Below, in pieces: positions 17,746-26,527 of a stretch of 64,000 nt of DNA (positions within the stretch are counted from its first letter, which is position 1; the number at the start of each line of letters is the position of its first letter). The notes under the pieces were generated by a model. The model ran no database searches. It saw nothing but the letters and a program-made list of their open reading frames with translations, and had not been told where the DNA came from. The translations under genes were made by a program, and so were the position numbers. The stretch is from Agromyces sp. S2-1-8. Lineage in GTDB: Bacteria > Actinomycetota > Actinomycetes > Actinomycetales > Microbacteriaceae. Location: positions 1 through 64,000 of the forward strand of contig NZ_JAJOLP010000001.1 of the NCBI RefSeq assembly GCF_021129215.1. Direction: 5' to 3'.

Positions 17746-19254
17746 ATGCCAACGCAGACGACGACGTCGGCGGTGACGGCGACCGCCGCCCCGCCCGCCC
17801 CGAACCGGCTCCGCAACTTCATCGGGGGCGAACCCGTCGACGGCGTGCGCGGCTTCGACAAGACGAACCCGGTCGACGGCTCGCTCGTCGCGATCGTGCA
17901 CGAGGCGGGCGCCGACGAGGTCGACCGTGCGGTCGCCGCGGCGCGGGCCGCGCTCGAGGGCCCGTGGGGCCGCATGACGGTCGCCGACCGCACCCGCCTG
18001 CTGCGCCGGGTCGCCGACGTCATCGACCGCCGGGCCGACGAGCTCGTCGCGGCCGAGGTCGGCGACACCGGCAAGCCCGAGACCCTCGCCCGCGACCTCG
18101 ACGTCGCCCGGGCGTCGGCGAACTTCCGCGCCGCGGCCGACACGGTCTCGTCGGCCGGCCTCGACTCGTACCTCACCGAGATGCCCGACGGGCGCCGCGC
18201 GCTGAACTACGCCGTGCGCAAGCCGCTCGGCGTCGTCGCGGTGATCGTGCCGTGGAACCTGCCGCTGCTGCTGCTGACGTGGAAGCTCGCCCCCGCCCTC
18301 ACCGCGGGCAACACCGTCGTCGTGAAGCCCTCCGAGGAGACGCCCTCGTCGGCCACGCTCCTCGCCGAGATCCTCGTGGAGGCGGGCGTGCCCGCCGGCG
18401 TCGTGAACGTCGTGCACGGATTCGGCACCCGCTCGGCGGGCGAACTGCTGACGAGGCATCCCGGCATCGACGGGGTCACGTTCACGGGCGAGTCGTCGAC
18501 CGGGTCGGCGATCATGCGAGCGGTCGCCCCGCGGGTGCGGCCGGTCTCGTTCGAGCTCGGCGGCAAGAACGCCGCCGTCGTCTTCGCCGACGCCGACCTC
18601 GATGCCGCGATCGCCGGACTCGCCCGCTCGACCTACCTCAACACGGGCCAGGTCTGCCTCTGCACCGAGCGCATCTACGTCGAGCGCTCGATCTTCGCCG
18701 ATGTCGCGGCCGGGCTCGCCGAGCAGGCGTCGCGCCTGCGGCTCGGTCGCCCCGAGGACCCGGCGACGACGACCGGCCCGCTCATCTCGCAGGCGCACCG
18801 CGACAAGGTGCTCGGATACTTCGAGCTCGCCCGCGAGGAGGGCGCGACGGTGCTCGCGGGCGGCGGCGTGCCCGCCCTCGGCGGCGACCTCGACGGCGGG
18901 TCGTGGATCGAGCCGACCCTCTGGACGGGCCTCGACAACTCCCACCGCACGATGCGCGAGGAGGTCTTCGGACCGGTCGCCGCGATCGTGCCCTTCGACA
19001 CCGAGGAGGAGGCGATCGCCCTCGCGAACGACACCGACTACGGGCTCGCCGCCGTGACGTGGACGAGCGACCTCACCCGCGGCCACCGCGTCGCCCAGCG
19101 GATGCGGGTCGGCATGTCGTGGGTGAACACCTGGTACCTGCGCGACCTGCGCAGCCCGTTCGGCGGTGTCGGGCTCTCCGGCGTGGGCCGCGAGGGCGGC
19201 CGGCACTCGCTCGAGTTCTACACCGAGCCGACGAACGTGTGCGTGCAGCTGTGA
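17746..19254 (+). CDS. nbaE: 2-aminomuconate 6-semialdehyde dehydrogenase
   Basis: 502 residues of the aldehyde dehydrogenase superfamily: '[20 protein letters not shown]', 'KPSEETP', '[10 protein letters not shown]', general-base Glu270 in 'FELGGKN', catalytic Cys304 in '[11 protein letters not shown]', C-terminal '[16 protein letters not shown]'. The closest type is the hydroxymuconic/aminomuconic semialdehyde dehydrogenases. With the dioxygenase and decarboxylase genes downstream in the same operon, the expected reaction is NAD-dependent oxidation of 2-aminomuconate 6-semialdehyde to 2-aminomuconate. A 2-hydroxymuconic semialdehyde activity is the main alternative. It is the first gene of the operon. 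Confidence 0.85.
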   Translation: MPTQTTTSAVTATAAPPAPNRLRNFIGGEPVDGVRGFDKTNPVDGSLVAIVHEAGADEVDRAVAAARAALEGPWGRMTVADRTRLLRRVADVIDRRADELVAAEVGDTGKPETLARDLDVARASANFRAAADTVSSAGLDSYLTEMPDGRRALNYAVRKPLGVVAVIVPWNLPLLLLTWKLAPALTAGNTVVVKPSEETPSSATLLAEILVEAGVPAGVVNVVHGFGTRSAGELLTRHPGIDGVTFTGESSTGSAIMRAVAPRVRPVSFELGGKNAAVVFADADLDAAIAGLARSTYLNTGQVCLCTERIYVERSIFADVAAGLAEQASRLRLGRPEDPATTTGPLISQAHRDKVLGYFELAREEGATVLAGGGVPALGGDLDGGSWIEPTLWTGLDNSHRTMREEVFGPVAAIVPFDTEEEAIALANDTDYGLAAVTWTSDLTRGHRVAQRMRVGMSWVNTWYLRDLRSPFGGVGLSGVGREGGRHSLEFYTEPTNVCVQL

Positions 19255-20138
19255 GCGGGCAGAGCGCGCCGGCCTGGTCTGGCGAGCACGAGGTGACGGA
19301 TGCCTCGGGCGCGACGACCTCGACGATCGGGGCCCCGGACGCGGATGCCTCGTGGCGCGACGCCGACGAACGGCTGCGCGCCGCCGCCCGCACCGGCGTG
19401 GCGTGCGCCCCCGTGCGCGAGCTCATCGGCGAGACCGACGAGCGCGCGGCCTACGCCGTGCAGTCGCTCGGCGTCGAGCGGCGCCTCGCCGAGGGCCGCC
19501 GCATCGTCGGCCGCAAGATCGGGCTCACCTCGCCCGCCGTGCAGGCGCAGTTCGGCGTCTACACGCCCGACTACGGGGTGCTGCTCGACGACATGGTCTT
19601 CGCCGACCGCGAGCCGATCGACCTCGGCCGCTTCCTGCAGCCCCGCGCCGAGGCCGAGGTCGCGTTCGTGCTCGGCCGCGACCTCGACTCCCCCACGGCG
19701 CACGTCGCCGACGTGATCCGCGCGACCGAGTTCGTGCTGCCCGCGATCGAGGTCGTCGACTCCCGCATCGCGGGCTGGGACATCCGCATCACCGACACGA
19801 TCGCCGACAACGCCTCGAGCGGGGCGGTCGTGCTCGGCACCACCCCGCACCGCCTCGACGGGCTCGACCTCGCGGGGGTGGGCATGCGGCTCGACCACGG
19901 CGGCGAACCCGTGTCGACCGGGTCGGGTGCCGCGTGCCTCGGCAACCCGGTGATCGCCGTCGCGTGGCTCGCCCGTGCCGTCGCGCGGCACGGCCGGCCG
20001 CTCCGTGCGGGCGAGGTCATCCTCTCGGGCGCCCTCGGCCCGATGGTCGCCGCCGCCGAGGGCGTGTTCCACGCCCGGCTCGACGGCCTCGGCGAGGTGC
20101 GGGCCGACTTCACGACCACGGAAGGAGCCGCGGCATGA
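19251..20138 (+). CDS. 2-oxopent-4-enoate hydratase (MhpD/DmpE family)
   Basis: 295 residues from a GTG start that overlaps the preceding TGA by 4 nt. The fumarylacetoacetase-like fold is marked by '[19 protein letters not shown]', '[12 protein letters not shown]', '[17 protein letters not shown]' (metal-binding acidic residues) and '[12 protein letters not shown]'. It hydrates 2-oxopent-4-enoate to 4-hydroxy-2-oxovalerate. The first 40 residues are extra relative to the family; another in-frame GTG at 19293 gives a more typical length, but translational coupling favours 19251. The extra segment has two copies of the window's GGATGCCTCG 10-mer. Confidence 0.85.
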   Translation: MSGQSAPAWSGEHEVTDASGATTSTIGAPDADASWRDADERLRAAARTGVACAPVRELIGETDERAAYAVQSLGVERRLAEGRRIVGRKIGLTSPAVQAQFGVYTPDYGVLLDDMVFADREPIDLGRFLQPRAEAEVAFVLGRDLDSPTAHVADVIRATEFVLPAIEVVDSRIAGWDIRITDTIADNASSGAVVLGTTPHRLDGLDLAGVGMRLDHGGEPVSTGSGAACLGNPVIAVAWLARAVARHGRPLRAGEVILSGALGPMVAAAEGVFHARLDGLGEVRADFTTTEGAAA

Positions 20139-21091
20139 CGACCGGCGTCGCCATCATCGGATCCGGCAACATCGGCACCGACCTGCTCATCAAGGTCAAG
20201 CGCCTCTCGTCGACCCTGCGGGTCGTCGCGATGGCCGGCATCGACCCCGACTCCGACGGGCTCGCCCGCGCGCGCCGGCTGGGCGTCGCGACGACGCACG
20301 AGGGCGTCGACGGCCTCGTCGCCATGCCCGAGTTCGAGGACGTCGAGCTCGTCTTCGACGCGACGAGTGCGGGCGCGCACGCCCGGAACGACGCGCTGGT
20401 CCGCGACGCCGGCCGCGTCATGGTCGACCTCACCCCCGCCGCGATCGGCCCCTACGTCGTGCCCGTCGTGAACCTCGGCGAGCACCTCGGCGCGACGAAC
20501 GTCAACATGGTGACGTGCGGCGGCCAGGCGACGGTGCCGATGGTGGCGGCGGTCTCGCGCGTCGCGCCCGTCGCCTACGCCGAGATCGTCGCCTCGATCT
20601 CATCGCGCTCGGCGGGCCCCGGCACGCGCGCGAACATCGACGAGTTCACGCAGACCACGGCACGCGCGCTCGAGGTCATCGGCGGCGCCGAGCGCGGCAA
20701 GGCGATCATCGTGCTGAACCCGGCCGAGCCGCCGCTCATCATGCGCGACACGGTCTACTGCCTCGTCGAGCACGACGACGGGGCCCCGCTCGACGAGGCC
20801 GCCGTGCGCGCCTCGGTCGACGCGATGGTCGCCGACGTGCAGGGCTACGTCGGCGGCTACCGGCTCAAGCAGCGGGTGCAGTTCGACCCGGTCGACGAGC
20901 CCTGCGTGCCCGCGCTCGACCGGCCGTTCCGCGGTACGCGCGTGACCCTCCTGCTCGAGGTCGCCGGCGCCGGCCACTACCTTCCCGAGTACGCGGGCAA
21001 CCTCGACATCATGACCTCGGCGGCGCTGCGCACCGCCGAGCGCCTCGTCGCCGAACGCGCGACCGCCGAACCGCAGGGAGCGAGCGCATGA
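20135..21091 (+). CDS. Acetaldehyde dehydrogenase, acylating (MhpF/DmpF family)
   Basis: 318 residues. Rossmann start '[17 protein letters not shown]', then catalytic Cys128 in '[15 protein letters not shown]', and the domain-swapped '[22 protein letters not shown]'. It converts acetaldehyde and CoA to acetyl-CoA with NAD+. The partner aldolase is the next gene, overlapping by 4 nt, and these two proteins normally form a heterotetramer with a tunnel for acetaldehyde. Start ATG overlaps the preceding stop (ATGA). Confidence 0.93.
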   Translation: MTTGVAIIGSGNIGTDLLIKVKRLSSTLRVVAMAGIDPDSDGLARARRLGVATTHEGVDGLVAMPEFEDVELVFDATSAGAHARNDALVRDAGRVMVDLTPAAIGPYVVPVVNLGEHLGATNVNMVTCGGQATVPMVAAVSRVAPVAYAEIVASISSRSAGPGTRANIDEFTQTTARALEVIGGAERGKAIIVLNPAEPPLIMRDTVYCLVEHDDGAPLDEAAVRASVDAMVADVQGYVGGYRLKQRVQFDPVDEPCVPALDRPFRGTRVTLLLEVAGAGHYLPEYAGNLDIMTSAALRTAERLVAERATAEPQGASA

Positions 21092-22155
21092 CCGAGATCA
21101 CCCCCGACGCGACATCCCCCGACGGCCCGAAGGCCTACGTGCAGGACGTCACCCTGCGCGACGGCATGCACGCCATGGCCCACCGCTACACGCTCGACCA
21201 GGTCCGCGACATCTCGCGCGCCCTCGAGGCCGCGGGCGTCGACGCGATCGAGGTCGCCCACGGCGACGGCCTCGGCGGTTCGAGCGTCGCCTACGGCCAG
21301 GGCGCGCACACCGACTGGCAGTGGATCGAGGCGGCCGCCTCGGTGCTCGAGCGTGCGAAGCTCACGACGCTGATCCTGCCCGGCATCGGCACGATCGACG
21401 ACCTCGCCCGTGCCCGCGACCTCGGCGTCGCGAGCGTGCGCGTCGCCACCCACTGCACCGAGGCCGACGTCGCCGCGCAGCACATCGGCTGGGCGCGCGA
21501 GCACGGCATGGACGTCTCGGGCTTCCTCATGATGAGCCACATGAACGACCCGCGCGGCCTCGCCGAGCAGGCCCGGCTCATGGAGTCGTACGGCGCCCAC
21601 TGCGTCTACGTCACCGACTCGGGCGGGCGGCTCACGATGCGGGATGTCGCCGACCGGGTCGACGCGTACCGCGAGGTGCTCGCCCCCGAGACCCAGATCG
21701 GCATCCACGCGCACGAGAACCTCTCGCTCAGCGTCGCGAACAGCGTGACCGCCGTCGAGCACGGCGCCTTCCGCGTCGACGCCTCGCTCGCGGGGCAGGG
21801 CGCGGGCGCCGGCAACTGCCCCATCGAGGCGTTCGTCGCCGTCGCCGACCTCGTCGGCTTCGAGCACGGCTGCGACCTGTTCGCCCTGCAGGATGCCGCG
21901 GAGGAACTCGTCCGTCCCCTCCAGCGCCGGCCCGTCCGGGTCGACCGCGAGACCCTCACGCTCGGCTACGCGGGCGTGTACTCGAGCTTCCTCCTGCATG
22001 CCGAGCGGGCCGCCGAGCGGCACGGGCTCGACGCCCGCGACATCCTCGTCGAACTCGGCAGCCGCCGCATGGTCGGCGGCCAGGAGGACATGATCGTCGA
22101 CGTCGCGCTCGACCTCGTCGAGGCGCGGTCCGCGGCCGCCGGAGGTGCGGCGTGA
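21088..22155 (+). CDS. 4-hydroxy-2-oxovalerate aldolase (MhpE/DmpG family)
   Basis: 355 residues. The HMGL-like TIM barrel begins '[13 protein letters not shown]' (metal-binding Asp and catalytic residues), continues with '[12 protein letters not shown]', and has the metal-binding '[15 protein letters not shown]' segment and the C-terminal communication domain that contacts the dehydrogenase. It cleaves 4-hydroxy-2-oxovalerate into pyruvate and acetaldehyde. Its start overlaps the dehydrogenase stop by 4 nt, consistent with the stoichiometric complex. Confidence 0.93.
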   Translation: MTEITPDATSPDGPKAYVQDVTLRDGMHAMAHRYTLDQVRDISRALEAAGVDAIEVAHGDGLGGSSVAYGQGAHTDWQWIEAAASVLERAKLTTLILPGIGTIDDLARARDLGVASVRVATHCTEADVAAQHIGWAREHGMDVSGFLMMSHMNDPRGLAEQARLMESYGAHCVYVTDSGGRLTMRDVADRVDAYREVLAPETQIGIHAHENLSLSVANSVTAVEHGAFRVDASLAGQGAGAGNCPIEAFVAVADLVGFEHGCDLFALQDAAEELVRPLQRRPVRVDRETLTLGYAGVYSSFLLHAERAAERHGLDARDILVELGSRRMVGGQEDMIVDVALDLVEARSAAAGGAA

Positions 22156-22943
22156 CCGCCGCCTCGGCCTTCGCGGCGGCCCTCGACCGCGCCCAGCGCA
22201 CCGCATCGCCGACGACCCAGCTCGCCGCCGACGCGGCGATCGGCCTCGACGCCGCCTACGCGACCCAGCACGCCCTCCTCGCCCGCCGGGTCGCCCGCGG
22301 CGAACGCATCGCGGGCTTGAAGCTCGGCTTCACCTCGCGCGCCAAGGCGCAGCAGATGGGCGTCGACGACGTCATCATCGGCACCGTCACCGACGCCATG
22401 CGACTCGAGAACGGCGGGGTGTTCGACGTCTCGACGGCGATCCACCCCCGCATCGAACCCGAGGTCGCCTACCTGCTCGGCGACGACCTCGACGACCCCG
22501 CGCTCGCCGCGTCCGACGCGGTCGGCGCCGTCGCCGGGGTCGCGCCCGCGCTCGAGGTCATCGACTCGCGCTACCGCGACTTCACGTTCAGCCTCGACGA
22601 CGTCGTGGCCGACAACGCCTCGGCCGCGGCGTTCGCGATCGGACCGTGGCGGTCGCCCGAGGCGGTCTGGCCGCTCGACAACCGGGCCGTCCGACTCGAG
22701 ATCGACGGCCGGCTGTCGCAGGCCGGCTCGACCGCCGCGATCCTCGGCGACCCGGTGCGGGCGCTCGACGCCGCGCTCCGTCTCGCCCGCCGGCACGGCT
22801 TCGCGCTGCGCGCCGGCATGGTGCTGCTCGCGGGGGCGGCGACCGTCGCGGTGCCGCTGCCGGCCCGCGGCGTCGTCACGGCGCACGTCGCCGGGCTCGG
22901 CGAGGTCTCGGTGCGCGCGAACGGCGACGGGGGTGCGCGATGA
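22152..22943 (+). CDS. 4-oxalocrotonate decarboxylase (DmpH/NbaG family)
   Basis: 263 residues from a GTG start overlapping the aldolase stop. It is a paralogue of the hydratase with the decarboxylase-type variants '[19 protein letters not shown]' and '[17 protein letters not shown]'. It removes CO2 from 2-oxo-3-hexenedioate to give 2-oxopent-4-enoate, the substrate of the hydratase encoded three genes earlier; the two enzymes usually form a complex. In the aminomuconate route no tautomerase is required before this step, matching the absence of a tautomerase gene here. Confidence 0.85.
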   Translation: MTAASAFAAALDRAQRTASPTTQLAADAAIGLDAAYATQHALLARRVARGERIAGLKLGFTSRAKAQQMGVDDVIIGTVTDAMRLENGGVFDVSTAIHPRIEPEVAYLLGDDLDDPALAASDAVGAVAGVAPALEVIDSRYRDFTFSLDDVVADNASAAAFAIGPWRSPEAVWPLDNRAVRLEIDGRLSQAGSTAAILGDPVRALDAALRLARRHGFALRAGMVLLAGAATVAVPLPARGVVTAHVAGLGEVSVRANGDGGAR

Positions 22944-23404
22944 CCGACGCCCGAGGCATCCTCGTCACCGGCAAGGCGACGCCGCGCGGCCGGTTCCCGC
23001 ACGCCCGGGTCTCGGGCGACCTCGTGTTCGTGTCGGGCACCTCGAGCAGGCGCCCCGACAACACGATCGCGGGCGCGGAGGCCGACGAGTTCGGCGCGAC
23101 GCGGCTCGACATCGCCGTGCAGACGCGCGCCGTCATCGAGAACATCCGCGAGATCCTGTCCGAGGCGGGCTGCACGCTCGACGACCTCGTGCAGGCGACG
23201 AGCTACCTCGTCGACATGAACGACTTCGCCGGCTACAACGCGGTCTGGGCCGAGTACTTCGACGAGCGCGGGCCCGCCCGCACGACCGTCGCCGTGCACC
23301 AGCTGCCGCACCCGCACCTGCGCATCGAGATCCAGGCGATCGCGCGACGCCCCGACGCATCCCACGACCCCAGCGCCACAACTCTCGAGGAGGAGAACCA
23401 ATGA
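22940..23404 (+). CDS. nbaF: 2-aminomuconate deaminase (RidA/YjgF family)
   Basis: 154 residues, a single RidA-type domain: '[25 protein letters not shown]' reduced here to its landmark 'VFVSGTSS', then '[19 protein letters not shown]' and '[18 protein letters not shown]'. The longer N- and C-termini match the aminomuconate deaminase subgroup rather than short generic RidA. In this operon it should hydrolyse 2-aminomuconate to 4-oxalocrotonate and ammonia. Start overlaps the preceding stop by 4 nt. Confidence 0.82.
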   Translation: MTDARGILVTGKATPRGRFPHARVSGDLVFVSGTSSRRPDNTIAGAEADEFGATRLDIAVQTRAVIENIREILSEAGCTLDDLVQATSYLVDMNDFAGYNAVWAEYFDERGPARTTVAVHQLPHPHLRIEIQAIARRPDASHDPSATTLEEENQ

Positions 23405-23925
23405 GCACCATCCCACCCGTCATCGATTTCGCCGCGTGGATCAAGGAGCACGAGCACCTGCTCCAGCCCCCGGTGAACAACAAGCAGGCGTTCATCCCGA
23501 TGAACGACTTCATCGTGCAGGTCGTCGGCGGCCCGAACCAGCGCACCGACTTCCACTTCGACCCGTACGAGGAGTGGTTCTACCAGTACCGGGGCAACAT
23601 GCACGTCAACATCCAGACCGAGGACGGCCCGCAGCGCATCGACATCCGCGAGGGCGAGATGTGGCTGCTGCCCGGCAACGTGTACCACTCGCCCCAGCGC
23701 CCCGAGGCCGGCTCGATCGGCATCGTCATCGAGCGCATCCGCGAGGAGGGCACCCTCGAGAAGTTCGCCTGGTTCTGCCCGAACTGCAACGAGAAGGTGC
23801 ACGAGGTCGAGCTGCAGGTGCGCGACATCGTCGAGGACCTGCCGCCCGTCTTCCGCGAGTTCTACGAGAGCGAAGAGGGTCGGACGTGCCCGAAGTGCGG
23901 CACCGTCCACCCCGGCAAGGGCTGA
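23401..23925 (+). CDS. nbaC: 3-hydroxyanthranilate 3,4-dioxygenase
   Basis: 174 residues, cupin fold. The active-site set known from the bacterial enzyme is complete: Arg48, His52, Glu58, His96, Arg100 and Glu111 (each one residue later than in the Cupriavidus enzyme). Two CxxC pairs, Cys126/Cys129 and Cys163/Cys166, form the second, rubredoxin-like metal site typical of bacterial homologues. It opens the ring of 3-hydroxyanthranilate to 2-amino-3-carboxymuconate 6-semialdehyde using Fe(II) and O2. It overlaps its neighbour upstream by 4 nt and is 5 nt before the decarboxylase. Confidence 0.95.
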   Translation: MSTIPPVIDFAAWIKEHEHLLQPPVNNKQAFIPMNDFIVQVVGGPNQRTDFHFDPYEEWFYQYRGNMHVNIQTEDGPQRIDIREGEMWLLPGNVYHSPQRPEAGSIGIVIERIREEGTLEKFAWFCPNCNEKVHEVELQVRDIVEDLPPVFREFYESEEGRTCPKCGTVHPGKG

Positions 23926-23930
23926 ACCCG

Positions 23931-24923
23931 TTGGGCACGATCGACGTCCACACGCACTTCGTGCCGCACGCCTGGCCCGACCTCGCCGCCGAGGTCGGGC
24001 CCGGCGTCTGGCCGACGCTGCGGGTGGACTCCGAGCGCGAGGCGATGATCATGCTCGGCTCGAGCGAGTTCCGGCGCATCGACGACCGCTGCTGGAACGC
24101 CGAGGCGCGCCTCGCCGACATGGACGCCGACGGCGTCGAACTGCAGGTCGTCTCGCCGACCCCGCTCTTCTTCTCGTACACGGCGGCGGCCGACGAGGGC
24201 GCGAAGGTCGCACGCATCTTCAACGACCTCGCGCTCGAGCTGTGCGAGCAGGCGCCCGACCGGCTCGTGCCGTTCGCACAGGTGCCGTTGCAGAGCACCG
24301 ACGCCGCGTGCGCCGAGGCGTCGCGCGCGATCGCCTCGGGCCACGCCGGCGTCGAGATCGGCAACCACGTCGGCGATCGCGACCTCGACGACGAGGGCGT
24401 CGTCACCTTCCTGCAGCACTGTGCGGCCGAGGGCATCCCCGTGTTCGTGCACCCGTGGGACATGGCGAACTCGCCCCGCCTCGACCGCTGGATGGCGCGC
24501 TGGCTCGCGGGCATGCCCGCCGAGACCCACCTGTCGATCATCTCGATGATCCTCGGCGGCGTCTTCGACCGGGTGCCCGCGTCGCTCCGCATCGCGTTCG
24601 CGCACGGCGGCGGGTCGTTCGCGTTCTGGCTCGGCCGCTTCGAGAACGCCTGGCACCAGCGGCGCGATCTCATCGGCGTCAGCGAGCGGCCGCCCTCGGA
24701 CTACCTCGACCGGTTCAGCGTCGACTCCGTCGTGTTCGACCCGCCTGCGCTGCGGCTGCTCGTCGACACGCTCGGCGCCGAGCAGGTCATGGTCGGCAGC
24801 GACTACCCGTACCCGCTCGGTGAACGCCCCGTCGGATCGGTCGTCGACCGCGCCGAGTTCCTCAGCCCCGCCCAGTGCGAGGCGATCCGCCGCGGAAACG
24901 CGCTGCGGTTCCTGGGGCGGTAG
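23931..24923 (+). CDS. nbaD: 2-amino-3-carboxymuconate 6-semialdehyde decarboxylase (ACMSD)
   Basis: 330 residues of the amidohydrolase superfamily. Zinc ligands: His7 and His9 in 'IDVHTHF', His174 in 'FVHPWDM', His225 in 'FAHGGG' and Asp291 in 'GSDYPYPLG', all at family spacing. It decarboxylates the unstable dioxygenase product to 2-aminomuconate 6-semialdehyde, preventing spontaneous closure to quinolinate. The start is TTG at 23931: it gives the family N-terminus directly, and no ATG or GTG exists between the preceding stop and the HxH motif. Confidence 0.92.
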   Translation: MGTIDVHTHFVPHAWPDLAAEVGPGVWPTLRVDSEREAMIMLGSSEFRRIDDRCWNAEARLADMDADGVELQVVSPTPLFFSYTAAADEGAKVARIFNDLALELCEQAPDRLVPFAQVPLQSTDAACAEASRAIASGHAGVEIGNHVGDRDLDDEGVVTFLQHCAAEGIPVFVHPWDMANSPRLDRWMARWLAGMPAETHLSIISMILGGVFDRVPASLRIAFAHGGGSFAFWLGRFENAWHQRRDLIGVSERPPSDYLDRFSVDSVVFDPPALRLLVDTLGAEQVMVGSDYPYPLGERPVGSVVDRAEFLSPAQCEAIRRGNALRFLGR

Positions 24924-24978
24924 CGCCCCTCGGCCACCCCTTTGGCCTCGCCTCGACCCACGATCCGGAGAACCGCAC

Positions 24979-26295
24979 ATGAGCCTCGCGACATCCCCCC
25001 AGCTCACGATCGACCGCGCGACGTGCGCCGCCCTCGACGCGGCCGACCCGCTCGCCGGGTTCCGCGAGCGATTCGACCTTCCCGCGGGCGTCGTCTACCT
25101 CGACGGCAACTCGCTCGGAGCGCTGCCGAGGGCGACGCCCGCGCATGTCGAGCGGGTCATCCGCGAGGAGTGGGGCACCGGGCTGATCCGCAGCTGGAAC
25201 GACGCCGGCTGGTTCGACAAGCCGCGCGCGCTGGGCGACCGCATCGCCCCGCTCATCGGTGCCGCCCAGGGCGAGGTCGTGCTCGGCGACTCCACGTCGT
25301 CGAGCCTGTTCCAGGTCGCGGTCGCGGCGACCAGGCTGCGACCCGGCCGACGGGTGATCGTGTCGGAGCGCGGCAGCTTCCCGACCGACCTGTACATCCT
25401 CGAGGGCGTCCAGGAGCTCGCGGGCGCCGACGCCGGCGGGCCGCTCGAGCGACGGCTCATCGACGACGAGGCCGACCTCGACGACGTTCTCGGCGACGAC
25501 GTCGCGGTCGTCGTGCTCACTCACGTGAACTACCGCACGGGGCGCATGTACGACCTGGCCGACGTCACCCGGCGGGTGCACGAGGCCGGCGCGCTCATGG
25601 TGTGGGACCTCTGCCACTCGGTCGGCGCCGTGCCGGTCGACCTGGCCGGCGCCGGCGCCGACTTCGCGATCGGGTGCACGTACAAGTACCTCAACGGCGG
25701 ACCGGGCTCGCCCTCGTTCATCTGGGTCGCGGAGCGGCACCATGCCGAGGCGCGCCCCGCGCTCACCGGGTGGCACGGGCACGCGAGGCCGTTCGACTTC
25801 GGCCTCGACTACGCGCCGGCCGACGGGGTCGCCCGGTTCCGGGTGGGCACCCCGCAGCTGCTCTCGGTCGCGGGGCTCGAGGCGAGCCTCGACGTGTGGG
25901 CCGACGTCGATCTCGAAGCGCTGCGCGAGAAGAGCCTGCGCCTCACCGAGCTGTTCATCTCGCTCGTCGACACCCGGCTCGCGCGGTGGGACGTCGAGGT
26001 GGTCTCGCCCCGTCAGTCCGCGCGCCGCGGCAGCCAGGTCGCGCTGCGGTTCGGCGGCGACGACGGCGTGCGCGACGGGCTGCCCGAGACGGCCGACGGC
26101 TACGCGGTCATGCAGGCGATCATCGGGCGCGGCGTCATCGGCGACTTCCGCGCGCCCGACCTCATGCGTTTCGGCTTCGCCCCGCTCTACGTCTCGCACA
26201 CCGATGTCTGGGACGCGGTCGCGGTGCTCGAGGACGTGCTCGCGACCGAGACCTGGCGCGAGCCGCGCTTCGCACGCCGCGGCGCCGTCACCTGA
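24979..26295 (+). CDS. kynU: Kynureninase
   Basis: 438 residues, fold-type I PLP enzyme. It begins with the kynureninase hallmark 'VVYLDGNSLGALPRATP', then 'SWNDAGWFDKP', 'VLGDSTSSSLFQV', 'HVNYRTGRMYD', 'WDLCHSVGAVPVDL' and the PLP lysine Lys236 in 'CTYKYLNGGPGSP'. It hydrolyses kynurenine to anthranilate and 3-hydroxykynurenine to 3-hydroxyanthranilate, plus alanine. The latter feeds the dioxygenase encoded upstream. ATG at 24979 has CCGGAG upstream; a 55-base gap separates it from the ACMSD gene. Tryptophan dioxygenase, formamidase and kynurenine monooxygenase genes are not in the window. Confidence 0.93.
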   Translation: MSLATSPQLTIDRATCAALDAADPLAGFRERFDLPAGVVYLDGNSLGALPRATPAHVERVIREEWGTGLIRSWNDAGWFDKPRALGDRIAPLIGAAQGEVVLGDSTSSSLFQVAVAATRLRPGRRVIVSERGSFPTDLYILEGVQELAGADAGGPLERRLIDDEADLDDVLGDDVAVVVLTHVNYRTGRMYDLADVTRRVHEAGALMVWDLCHSVGAVPVDLAGAGADFAIGCTYKYLNGGPGSPSFIWVAERHHAEARPALTGWHGHARPFDFGLDYAPADGVARFRVGTPQLLSVAGLEASLDVWADVDLEALREKSLRLTELFISLVDTRLARWDVEVVSPRQSARRGSQVALRFGGDDGVRDGLPETADGYAVMQAIIGRGVIGDFRAPDLMRFGFAPLYVSHTDVWDAVAVLEDVLATETWREPRFARRGAVT

Positions 26296-26330
26296 GGGGC
26301 GCTCCGGCGCTCGGCGGCGGCGCGCCTCCC

Positions 26331-26376
26331 CGAACGTGCACTCGCCGCCCGAGAACCGGCGACGAATGCACGCTCG
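26331..26376 (+). terminator. Imperfect hairpin after kynU
   Basis: Arms at 26331-26347 and 26357-26376 pair with a 3-nt bulge and two mismatches. It is 35 bases beyond the kynureninase stop and should end the nine-gene transcript. The left arm starts with the same CGAACGTGC as the hairpin near 8943. Confidence 0.5.
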
Positions 26377-26416
26377 AGTGCGGTCGCGCAACACAGCTGG
26401 ATGCCTCGGCGCCGAT

Positions 26417-26454
26417 GTGTACACTCAGGGCATGATGTTCGCCGGCGTGTACAC
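26417..26454 (+). promoter_or_regulatory. Paired GTGTACAC palindromes upstream of pucR
   Basis: Two copies of the 8-bp palindrome GTGTACAC (26417-26424 and 26447-26454) have centres exactly 30 bp apart, with TCAGGG (26425-26430) and TTCGCC (26438-26443) between. They end 73 bases before the pucR ATG. The arrangement matches the element upstream of gabT. A GGATGCCTCG copy lies just upstream (26399). Confidence 0.65.
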
Positions 26455-26527
26455 CAGCGTCGGCCGGGCAACCCCGACGGTCGAGTAGGCCGGCCGGGGC
26501 CGAGTCGAGACACCGAGGCACCCCCGC

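Noticed and set aside
17746-24923. Reading the operon as a catechol meta-cleavage pathway
   Set aside because: There is no extradiol catechol dioxygenase or tautomerase; the 3-hydroxyanthranilate dioxygenase has all its active-site residues and ACMSD and deaminase genes are present.
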